Source: an uncultured Lachnospiraceae bacterium (GTDB lineage Bacteria > Bacillota > Clostridia > Lachnospirales > Lachnospiraceae). From it: 14,445 bases of DNA. The notes under the pieces are model-generated. The model was not told the DNA's origin and made no database searches. It saw only the letters and a list, made by a program, of their open reading frames with translations. This document shows positions 7,014-12,948 of this stretch, one piece after another. Made by a program: the position numbers and the translations under genes. How positions within the stretch are numbered: the stretch's first letter is position 1; each line of letters opens with the position of its first letter. Location of the stretch: assembly GCA_910587895.1 (NCBI GenBank), contig CAJUOE010000018.1, positions 1 through 14,445 on the forward strand, given 5' to 3'.

Positions 7014-7865
7014 TCATGCCTTTTTCTTTGCTATGGGTATCCATACCTCATATTGTGCGTTCTGCGGGTCTGGATTTAAGTAAACCTCAATGTCGGGGGC
7101 GTTGGCATATTCATATCCGGAGGTCGGAAGCCACTCCGTTATAATACGCTGCTCCAATTCCTGTATCGACTGGTTTGTACCTGTTCCGGAAAAGATTGCC
7201 CAGGTAGATGCAGGCACGGTATATTCCTCAAACTCGTCACTTGTTCTTGTGCTGGAAACAGCAATAAAATATTTCCATTGCTCCTCGTCATTGCAGACGC
7301 TCACACCCAAAAGTCCCATCGGCGGCGTATCCATCATTCCTGCCAGTTTCTGTATGGTTCCATTTTCAGACAAATCCTGCCACATCTTTGGCACAACCAT
7401 AAAGTTATTTTCGATTTCCTTTTCAAGCGGCGCTGATACGCCAATAATGCGGAATGTTTCTTTTGTTTCAATTCTATAATTCATTTCTGTCGCTCCTTTC
7501 ACAGCAATACGAAACACAATGGGGGAAAAAGATTTCACGGATACGCCCTCAGTCTTAACGGACGACGGGGCTATCCCATGAAAAGACTGGAACGCCCTGT
7601 TAAATGCAGTCGGGGAACGGTAGCCGTACTTCTCTGCAATATCAATAATCCGTTCATCACCGCCCTGCAAGTCTACCGCTGCCAAAGACATTTTTCTTCT
7701 TCGGATATACTCTGCCAGAGTGATGCCCGCCATATAAGTAAACATCCTCTGATAGTGGTAGGTAGAGCAGCAGGCAATCCGCGCAAGCTGTTCATAGTCA
7801 ATTTCATCCGTCAAGTGTTCCTCAATATAATTCATGCTTTGGTTTAATCTTTCTACCCATTCCAT
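7014..7865 (-). CDS. AraC-family regulator with C-terminal GyrI-like effector domain
   Basis: A 283-residue two-part regulator. Residues about 5-100 are the AraC DNA-binding domain placed at the N-terminus: the first helix-turn-helix at about 24-45 (YEQLARIACCSTYHYQRMF), the second at about 72-95 ending 'YRSPTAFNRAFQSFHGIAP'. Residues about 128-283 are a GyrI-like/effector-binding domain ('YRIETKETFRIIGVSAP', later 'YTVPASTWAIFSGTG' and 'DIEVYLNPDP'), as in Rob/BmrR-type multidrug sensors, which bind hydrophobic cations. The frame extends to 7886, but ATG at 7865 has AAGGAGG 6 nt ahead. It is followed after 11 nt by the 157-residue Cys protein. Palindromes in its leader suggest autoregulation. 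Confidence 0.9.
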   Translation of the reverse strand: MEWVERLNQSMNYIEEHLTDEIDYEQLARIACCSTYHYQRMFTYMAGITLAEYIRRRKMSLAAVDLQGGDERIIDIAEKYGYRSPTAFNRAFQSFHGIAPSSVKTEGVSVKSFSPIVFRIAVKGATEMNYRIETKETFRIIGVSAPLEKEIENNFMVVPKMWQDLSENGTIQKLAGMMDTPPMGLLGVSVCNDEEQWKYFIAVSSTRTSDEFEEYTVPASTWAIFSGTGTNQSIQELEQRIITEWLPTSGYEYANAPDIEVYLNPDPQNAQYEVWIPIAKKKA

Positions 7866-7882
7866 GAGATACCTCCTTATCT

Positions 7883-7895
7883 GCACATATTGTGC
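7883..7895. promoter_or_regulatory. Palindrome in the AraC/GyrI leader
   Basis: GCACATATTGTGC is a perfect 5+3+5 dyad ending 18 nt before the start codon, between a TATAAT box and the ribosome site. A regulator bound here would block its own transcription. That is inferred from position. Confidence 0.35.
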
Positions 7896-8063
7896 TTTGC
7901 AGACATCAATCTGTCTTTATCATTATAAGTCCTGCTCTAAAATTTTTCCTCTCTATCCTTGCACAAAAAAGAGAGGCGGCTGTTCCATTTATTTTTCCAC
8001 CAAAACGGATGGCAGAACCTATCTTTTAGAACAAAGCGGGCAAGTCCGCATATTATTTTTTGT

Positions 8064-8113
8064 CTTATAGGAAAACGCTTTCACGCTTTATCGTGAAAAT
8101 GTATTCCTATAAG
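8064..8113. repeat. Long imperfect hairpin with an embedded cre-like sequence
   Basis: CTTATAGGAA (8064-8073) pairs with TTCCTATAAG (8104-8113), and TTTCACG (8079-8085) pairs with CGTGAAA (8092-8098). The intervening 5+5 bases pair at three positions, giving a stem of about 22 bp with two mismatches and a 6-nt loop. Neither side has a T run, so it is not an ordinary terminator. The minus strand TGAAAGCGTTTTCC (8083-8070) matches the CcpA cre consensus except at its last base. Confidence 0.5.
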
Positions 8114-8116
8114 GTC

Positions 8117-8148
8117 AAAAAGAGGTATGCTACCAAACATACCTCTTT
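8117..8148 (-). terminator. Terminator after the Cys/His repeat protein gene
   Basis: AAAGAGGTATG (8119-8129) and CATACCTCTTT (8138-8148) form a perfect 11-bp stem with an 8-nt loop. On the minus strand the stem runs into a T run (8121-8117). It lies 22 nt past the stop codon of the repeat protein gene. Confidence 0.88.
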
Positions 8149-8170
8149 CCTTATTTATAATATCCAACTT

Positions 8171-8863
8171 TTAATGATGACCATTTCCATGGCCGGACTG
8201 ATGATGGTTTCCTCTGCTTTCTCCATGGCTGTGTTCTCCAACCTGCGTACACCCCGATACACCGCAGGAGTTGTGCGTATGGCTTCCCATCTCAGCACAT
8301 CCCGATACACCGCAGGAGTTGTGCGTATGGCTTCCCATCTCCGTACACCCCGGTACACCGCAGGAGTTGTGCGTATGGTTTCCCATCTCCGTACACCCCG
8401 ATACACCGCAGGAGTTGTGCGTATGGCTCTCCACCTCTGTGCAGCCTGATACACCGCAAGTATGGTATGCATGCCCATCATCTGCACTATGGGCATAACA
8501 GTATTCTCCGTTGTGCATATGCGCTTCTGTTTCCGTACAACCTGCTATATCGCATATGCCATGGCTGTGTTCCCCAACCTGCGTGCAGCCGTCAATTCCA
8601 CAAAGACCGTGCTGGTGTTCTTCCGTCTGTGTACAGCCCGGTACACCGCAGGAAAACGTCACTTTATCTACCTGAACCGCTCCCTTATCCTCTGCCTCTG
8701 CCAGCTTCATATTCTCTGCTTGTACTGTATCCACAGTTTCCACCTGTGCCGTACCCTTGACCTCAACGGAACCTTTATTCATTTCATAAACTGAAACCAT
8801 ACCGCCTGTAACCATAGCAATAGCCACAAATGCAATAGCTGATATAAATTTTTTCTTTCCCAT
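8171..8863 (-). CDS. Exported Cys/His-rich tandem-repeat protein (C-x4-C-x5-H-x-H units)
   Basis: A 230-residue protein, no known family recognised. A basic N-terminus and hydrophobic segment (about 5-27, KKKFISAIAFVAIAMVTGG) act as signal peptide or membrane anchor, followed by a Glu/Val-rich linker to about residue 70. Then come nine consecutive 16-residue units (72-215). Eight have the form CGVSGCTEMGSHTHNS, i.e. C-x4-C-x5-H-x-H; the fourth (EYCYAHSADDGHAYHT) is degenerate but keeps the length. A His-rich tail (HHQSGHGNGHH) ends it. Two Cys and two His per unit suggest one zinc or copper site per repeat; metal binding is inferred. ATG at 8863 is chosen because AGGAG lies 6 nt ahead; the ATG at 8869 is too close to it. 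The gene is monocistronic, with its own promoter and terminator. Confidence 0.8.
   Translation of the reverse strand: MGKKKFISAIAFVAIAMVTGGMVSVYEMNKGSVEVKGTAQVETVDTVQAENMKLAEAEDKGAVQVDKVTFSCGVPGCTQTEEHQHGLCGIDGCTQVGEHSHGICDIAGCTETEAHMHNGEYCYAHSADDGHAYHTCGVSGCTEVESHTHNSCGVSGCTEMGNHTHNSCGVPGCTEMGSHTHNSCGVSGCAEMGSHTHNSCGVSGCTQVGEHSHGESRGNHHQSGHGNGHH
8219..8650 (-). repeat. Nine 48-bp tandem units inside the Cys/His protein gene
   Basis: The repeat part of the gene is exactly 9 x 48 nt. Four consecutive copies at 8259-8450 are nearly identical at the DNA level, each beginning ACACCGCAGGAGTTGTGCGT on the plus strand, while outer copies have drifted. This pattern suggests recent expansion by slippage or unequal crossover. 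The number of units is likely to vary between strains. Confidence 0.9.
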
Positions 8864-8904
8864 CCGCATCTCCTCTCTTCTAAACGATTTTTATAGGTAA
8901 AAAT

Positions 8905-8933
8905 ATTATAGCATAGGAGTTTCCTCCATTCAA
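8905..8933 (-). promoter_or_regulatory. Promoter of the Cys/His repeat protein gene
   Basis: TTGAAT (8933-8928) and TATAAT (8910-8905) are spaced by 17 nt, 42 nt ahead of the ATG at 8863. The spacer contains GGAG-TTTC-CTCC (8916-8927), a small dyad lying between the two boxes, where MerR-type or repressor proteins often bind. The promoter call is good; the operator is tentative. Confidence 0.65.
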
Positions 8934-8967
8934 TAGATTCCTGCCTGAGGTTCCGTAATTAGTGTTA

Positions 8968-9231
8968 CTATTTCCTACCCAAAAGGACGCACGTCTCAAC
9001 GGTATTACCCCTTTCCCACAAACTAATATAACAATAAATTATTTTAACATTTTTAGAAGTCATATCACTAAATCGAAACATTACATCTCTTATTATATGT
9101 TGGTCATTATCAATGTTCATTCCAAATATCACCACAACCTCTACTTTATCCTTTTCCATACAATTACCAACTATTCTTACAATGCTGTCTGTTCTCTTAT
9201 TAATTGGGTTCTTATTCATTACATTTACCAT
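8968..9231 (-). CDS. C-terminal fragment of the AbiH/SIR2-like gene
   Basis: An 87-codon frame counted from the first ATG; the coding similarity begins earlier, near 9280, with FSDILIGDYFTNKTFAG. It carries VEVVVIFGMNIDNDQH, matching the 'vyG.Sl..D' step near the end of AbiH/SIR2-like domains. No separate ribosome site is seen, so independent translation is unlikely. Confidence 0.4.
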   Translation of the reverse strand: MVNVMNKNPINKRTDSIVRIVGNCMEKDKVEVVVIFGMNIDNDQHIIRDVMFRFSDMTSKNVKIIYCYISLWERGNTVETCVLLGRK

Positions 9232-9266
9232 TCCTGCAAATGTTTTGTTCGTAAAATAATCCCCGA

Positions 9267-9839
9267 TTAATATATCTGAAAACTTACATATGTTTCTAAA
9301 TTTAATCCTACTCCTAAACTCTGATAATAGACATATTCCTTTTCATTAAGTACATACTGCCCATGAATATGTTGTACAGGTCGCATTGACATATTTTCTA
9401 AAATATGGTCATAATTTAAAGTCAATAACACCTTGAAATTATCCAGAAAACTTTTAATTTTGTCCAATTTTAAATTGCTAAAATTACTAAGTTTTGAAAA
9501 GTTTACAGCCTTTCCGTTGCACAAAATAGCTGTTGCAAAAAGCATTCGATAATATGTATTAAATCCATTACTCAACGCAAATTGATGAATATCATCTGTT
9601 TCAACAACAATCTTATTTTTGTTTATATATCCCACTTTAATCAAAGTTATAAACTCATTATTTAAAGGAAATGCATACTTTTCAGAATCTATCTCATTTA
9701 TTGCAAAAAACATATATATCAATATCGACCAGTATTCAATATTTACAAATTTATATCCCCTCTTTTTCCCAACTCTTGCAATACTTTCTACCAAATCTAA
9801 TTCTGACTTGCCAAAAACTAATTTATGAATATATCCCAT
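9267..9839 (-). CDS. Longest intact reading frame of the AbiH/SIR2-like gene
   Basis: A 190-residue open frame holding LLTLNYDHILE and HIHGQY near its C-terminus. It has no good ribosome site at its first ATG (9839), and in-frame codons for NKKLND precede that ATG, joining smoothly to the block upstream after a one-base change. It stops 12 nt after the T4 run where the frame is lost. It is best read as the middle of a broken gene. Confidence 0.55.
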   Translation of the reverse strand: MGYIHKLVFGKSELDLVESIARVGKKRGYKFVNIEYWSILIYMFFAINEIDSEKYAFPLNNEFITLIKVGYINKNKIVVETDDIHQFALSNGFNTYYRMLFATAILCNGKAVNFSKLSNFSNLKLDKIKSFLDNFKVLLTLNYDHILENMSMRPVQHIHGQYVLNEKEYVYYQSLGVGLNLETYVSFQIY

Positions 9840-10080
9840 ATCATTTAACTTTTTATTAAATCCTTATCCTTTATAATGATTTCAGCAAAATCAATACCTG
9901 ACAAAAATATTTCTTCTATATCTTTTTGCTTAAATGTATATACATATTTACAGACATTTTTGTAATTATCCTTAAAAAAGTTCTTTATTTGTTATTTCTC
10001 TCATCTTCAAAAATTACTATTGCTCCTTTTCATATTATATCTTTTTTACTATTACACTGATTGTTTCTCTCTTCTACATT

Positions 10081-10938
10081 TTAATTCTTTAACTGATTAA
10101 CTTCTAATTTCGGCAAATTATTTAAGCTTACCGTTTCCAATGTCTGTAACTGCTGTACTGCTAACTGCCGAAGCAATTCCATTCGTTCTCTCTGATTCTT
10201 CCCCTGATTAATCAAAACAGCATTATAACTTTCCAGATTCGCAAGCACTAATAATTGATTCAGTGTTGCTACATCCCGCATGTTTCCTTTCGCAGTTGAA
10301 TTTTCCTCTTTCCACTGCTTTGCTGTTTTTCCAAACAAAACAACATTCAACAAATCTGCTTCATTAGCATAGGTATACGCCACCTGTGCAGGTGTTAATT
10401 CTGGCGGAATCAAATTATCCTTAATTGCATCTATATGTATCCTGTAATTTAACTTGGAAATTTCTCTGTTCAAATTCCAATTTAAAGATAGCCGACTATT
10501 CTCATCTGTCTTTAATCTCCTGTAGTCCTTCATAATATATAACTGGAACTCAGGCAAAATCCAAGTTGCAAAGGACATCGCAATATCACTATGAGCATAT
10601 GTTCCACCATATCGTCCTGCTTTTGAAACAATACCGATGGCATTCATCTGTGTAATCCACTTTGTCGGTGTCATAACAAAACGATTTAAACCCGCCTCAT
10701 TTTTAACCGCCTCGAATTGCACACGGTTAAAATCAGGATTATGTAATTCTTCCCAAATGCCTAAAAATTCTATTGTATTACGATTGCGCATCCAGTTTTG
10801 AATCACAAATCTTGGGTCATCTTCATTTCTATATTTTGCAATATCCGTTAATGAGATAAACTCATTTTCAAAATTTGTTGTATAGATGCCAATATCAATA
10901 CCTTTAGCATGAATAGTCTCTTTCACAATTTTCGCCAT
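10081..10938 (-). CDS. KilA-N domain protein
   Basis: A 285-residue protein. Residues about 15-140 match the KilA-N fold found in phage, large DNA viruses and bacterial accessory genes: 'ENEFISLTDIAKYRNEDDP', 'VIQNWMRNRNTIEFLGIWEELHNPDF' and 'AHSDIAMSFATWILPEFQLYIMKDYRRL'. The C-terminal half is helical, with 'LTPAQVAYTYANEADLLNVVLFGKTAKQW', common in chromosomal KilA-N proteins. KilA-N is thought to bind nucleic acid; the cellular role of this group is not settled. ATG at 10938 follows GGAG by 7 nt; the ATG at 10944 is too close to the ribosome site. It stands in the AT-rich block, with the broken AbiH-like gene starting about 48 nt after its stop. Confidence 0.88.
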   Translation of the reverse strand: MAKIVKETIHAKGIDIGIYTTNFENEFISLTDIAKYRNEDDPRFVIQNWMRNRNTIEFLGIWEELHNPDFNRVQFEAVKNEAGLNRFVMTPTKWITQMNAIGIVSKAGRYGGTYAHSDIAMSFATWILPEFQLYIMKDYRRLKTDENSRLSLNWNLNREISKLNYRIHIDAIKDNLIPPELTPAQVAYTYANEADLLNVVLFGKTAKQWKEENSTAKGNMRDVATLNQLLVLANLESYNAVLINQGKNQRERMELLRQLAVQQLQTLETVSLNNLPKLEVNQLKN

Positions 10939-10944
10939 ACACAT

Positions 10945-11012
10945 TCTCCTATTCTCGCATCATTCATAAGCCCATACAAAATATCTCTTAAAACGCTTAT
11001 CCTCTGCTTAAT
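10945..11012. other. Short intergenic stretch between unknown gene and KilA-N gene
   Basis: AT-rich sequence of 68 nt with only the KilA-N ribosome site (GGAG) recognisable. I see no terminator or clear promoter, so the KilA-N gene may be read from further upstream. Confidence 0.4.
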
Positions 11013-11306
11013 CTACAAATCATTTTCTAAGCATTCCTCGTCATCTTCCCACATCTCCCGATACGTTTCAATATAAAATTTGATGCACCTCGGATATACA
11101 TACAAATATCTCCTACACACCTTTTTATACAACTCCAGTATTTTTTCATCACATGCAAAGTCCAGCAGATAATCAAGCAAATGCGATAATTCGGCCTCTG
11201 ACACGGTTCTGCTACAGACATCTTCAACCAACGGCAAATAAACCTCATAGGCTTTTTGATGTATTTCAACTATCTGCTCTGCAATCTGATAAATCCTTTC
11301 ATCCAT
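11013..11306 (-). CDS. Unknown 97-residue acidic helical protein
   Basis: An all-helical, acidic protein without a recognisable domain, with 'LLDYLLDFACDEKILELYKKV' and 'RCIKFYIETYREMWEDDEE' as its most characteristic parts. No signal peptide or membrane segment. GAGG lies 7 nt before the ATG at 11306. That ATG overlaps by one base (TAATG) the stop of the relict rlmD tail, so before rlmD was damaged this gene was translationally coupled to that tail. I have seen similar small proteins with conjugative elements of Clostridia, but I cannot assign a function. Confidence 0.7.
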   Translation of the reverse strand: MDERIYQIAEQIVEIHQKAYEVYLPLVEDVCSRTVSEAELSHLLDYLLDFACDEKILELYKKVCRRYLYVYPRCIKFYIETYREMWEDDEECLENDL

Positions 11307-11452
11307 TAAATTACCTCAAAATATTTAAGTGCATCCATTATCGCTTCTACCTTCTCTTTCGGTGGACGCTTCCTCGGATGTTTTAATTCCTTTACCGCAT
11401 TAGGAGCATCATACATTGTTAATCCCAAAGACCTTTTCACCTCTGCAATATA
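11306..11452 (-). pseudogene. Relict C-terminal tail of RlmD in a shifted frame
   Basis: The frame reads YIAEVKRSLGLTMYDAPNAV, then KELKHPRKRPPKEKVEAIMD, ending FEVI. From memory of the family, many Lachnospiraceae RlmD proteins end with just such a sequence after a stretch beginning VEFGEGEGKVP. Here the first 35-40 residues of that tail are missing and the frame is changed, so the tail is no longer fused to the enzyme. An internal ATG at 11416 would give a 36-residue peptide overlapping the rlmD stop by 8 nt, without a strong ribosome site, so it might still be made by coupling. Confidence 0.65.
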
Positions 11453-12920
11453 AAGGTACTTTTCCCTCGCCTTCTCCAAATTCCACCGTCACATTAATAA
11501 CACTATCTGGTGATTTGTGGGACAAAAGTACAATGGTCTCTATATTCGCCGAAGCCGGAAACATATCCACGCAACACATCCGCTCCACCATATACCCACG
11601 CGCCTGCAGCACTTCCAAATCCCTGGCAAGGCTGGTCGGCTTACAGGAAATATAGACCATCTTGTCCACGCCATAGCGAATGATGCTCTCAAGGGCTTTC
11701 GGATGTATGCCATCCCGCGGCGGATCCAGGACGATAAAATCCGGTTTCTGCACAATATCATCCAATACCTTCCACACATCCCCGGCAATAAATTCACAGT
11801 TATCCAGATGGTTGAGCCGGGCATTCTCCTTCGCAGATTCCACAGCCTCCTCGACAATCTCCACACCAATCACCGTTTTTGCCACGGATGCCAGCATCTG
11901 CGCAATTGTCCCGGTTCCACTGTACAGGTCATAAATCACTTTATCATTACCGGCGTCCGCCACATATTCCCGCACCGTCTCATACAGGACTTCCGCCCCC
12001 AGGGAATTTGTCTGGAAAAAGGAGAAGGGCGAAATCCGAAAACGCAGCCCCAGAATTTCTTCATAGAAAAATTCCTGCCCGAATAACACTCGCGTCCCCT
12101 CATTGATTACCGCATCCGCCAGGCTGTCATTATGCGTATTTAAAATACCGACAATCTTGCCGTCCAGCGAAAGACCCTGTAAAACTTCCACAAATCCATC
12201 CAGCAGCCTAGACTCAGCCTCTGCATCCATCTGCGTTGTTGTCACCAAATCCACAAGAATTTCCCCTGTCCTGACTGCCTTACGCACCAGAAGATAACGC
12301 AGATAACCGATATGGCGCATCTTATGATAATAAGATGTTTGCTGCTCCTGAAAATAAGACAGCACGCCTGTCAAAATCCTCGAATAATCCTCGTCCACAA
12401 TCTTACAGCCCGACACGGTCACAATATCATGGAAACTGCCGCGTTTATGCATACCCAGACAAAGCGGTCCGTCTTTGTAACTGTCTCCAAAAGAAAATTC
12501 CATCTTATTCCGGTAGGCAAATTGCTGCGGGCTTTCCTTGATTCCCTCGAAAATATCAGCAAATTCCCTGCCGCCCCGCTGTTCCCGATAAAGATTACAG
12601 ACAGGCTCTAACAATTCCCTCACCTGCCGCTCTTTCAATGCCAGCTGCTCCTGATAGCCTAGATTCAGAAACGTACAGCCGCCGCAATTTCCAAAATGTT
12701 CACATGGCGCCTTTTCCAGTTCCAGGGGGGATTTCTCCAGCACTTCCAGCAATCTCCCCTCGCCCTTTCCTTTTCTGACCTTATTGACTGAAAAAGAAAT
12801 TTTCTGTCCCGGCAATGCATTTTTCACGACTGCCCTTTTCCCGTCTTCCAGCGTTACAATCCCTTTATTGGGAAAATCCATTCGTTCTACGAATCCTTCC
12901 AATATCTGTCCTTTTTTCAT
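11409..12920 (-). CDS. rlmD: 23S rRNA (uracil-5-)-methyltransferase RlmD, with altered C-terminus
   Basis: A 503-residue TrmA-family enzyme that puts a methyl group on a uracil of 23S rRNA (U1939 in E. coli), using S-adenosylmethionine. A TRAM domain covers about 1-60. Iron-sulphur cysteines are at 73, 79, 82 and 172 (CEHFGNCGGC, VSGC). The SAM loop is YDLYSGTGTIA (about 330-340), DPPR is at 399-402, nucleophile Cys426 is in YISCKP, and Glu461 is in NIETIVLL. All catalytic parts are intact. The end is odd: after VEFGEGEGKVP it reads LYCRGEKVFGINNV and stops, where the usual extension is deleted. ATG at 12920 follows GGAG by 6 nt; upstream codons to 12959 overlap the previous gene. It starts 28 nt after the radical SAM gene. 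Paralogues in the TrmA family (RlmCD) are the only real alternative. Confidence 0.92.
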   Translation of the reverse strand: MKKGQILEGFVERMDFPNKGIVTLEDGKRAVVKNALPGQKISFSVNKVRKGKGEGRLLEVLEKSPLELEKAPCEHFGNCGGCTFLNLGYQEQLALKERQVRELLEPVCNLYREQRGGREFADIFEGIKESPQQFAYRNKMEFSFGDSYKDGPLCLGMHKRGSFHDIVTVSGCKIVDEDYSRILTGVLSYFQEQQTSYYHKMRHIGYLRYLLVRKAVRTGEILVDLVTTTQMDAEAESRLLDGFVEVLQGLSLDGKIVGILNTHNDSLADAVINEGTRVLFGQEFFYEEILGLRFRISPFSFFQTNSLGAEVLYETVREYVADAGNDKVIYDLYSGTGTIAQMLASVAKTVIGVEIVEEAVESAKENARLNHLDNCEFIAGDVWKVLDDIVQKPDFIVLDPPRDGIHPKALESIIRYGVDKMVYISCKPTSLARDLEVLQARGYMVERMCCVDMFPASANIETIVLLSHKSPDSVINVTVEFGEGEGKVPLYCRGEKVFGINNV

Positions 12921-12948
12921 AATCCTCTCCTTCAAAAAACACATCCTT

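Larger units (their letters stand above)
7866..8116. other. Intergenic region upstream of the AraC/GyrI gene, rich in dyads
   Basis: No convincing gene is present. The minus strand has TATAAT at 7927-7922 but no good -35, as at activator-dependent promoters. Between it and the start codon lie GCACA-TAT-TGTGC (7883-7895) and AGACA-n6-TGTCT (7901-7916), likely operator half-sites. CCTCTCT/AGAGAGG (7948-7954 and 7970-7976) forms a 7-bp hairpin without a T run. A long near-perfect hairpin lies at 8064-8113. Confidence 0.45.
8968..10033 (-). pseudogene. Broken AbiH/SIR2-like defence gene (several homopolymer frameshifts)
   Basis: Translation makes one protein of about 355 residues if single bases are changed at short A/T runs: a T5 (10013-10009), a T6 (9979-9974, one T too many), an A5 (9854-9850, one A short) and a T4 (9282-9279, one T short), all minus-strand sense. 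The joins read smoothly, for example KELF|KDNYKNV, KDLIK|KLNDMGYIHK and ETYVS|FSDILIGDYF. Motifs in the rebuilt protein are LLTLNYDHILE, VQHIHGQYVLN and VVIFGMNIDNDQH, the same order as in AbiH and SIR2-like proteins, which act in abortive phage defence. No N-terminal Gly-rich nucleotide motif is visible, so the 5' end may also be missing. Starts at 10033 or 10004 are possible; neither has a strong ribosome site. Real decay and base-calling errors are both possible. Confidence 0.6.

Noticed and set aside
7953..7988. Tiny minus-strand frame MEQPPLFFVQG overlapping the CCTCTCT/AGAGAGG hairpin, like an attenuator leader peptide
   Set aside because: Only 11 codons, a weak ribosome site, no T run after the hairpin, and it lies upstream of the best -10 box. 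It is not supportable without conservation data.
8219..8650. Regularly spaced repeats resembling a CRISPR array
   Set aside because: The units are contiguous 48-bp coding repeats with no unique spacers, and they encode a consistent Cys/His motif.
8060..8794. Long plus-strand open frames with internal repeats (V-x-L-P-I-S-x-H-P pattern)
   Set aside because: They are antisense shadows of the Cys/His repeat gene; the repeat length of 48 nt keeps all frames open. They lack ribosome sites, and the minus-strand gene has a promoter, ribosome site and terminator.
11027..11269. 80-codon frame inside the 97-residue gene
   Set aside because: Shadow frame of the 97-residue gene, which has a proper ribosome site; its composition is Cys/Trp/Arg-rich and unnatural.
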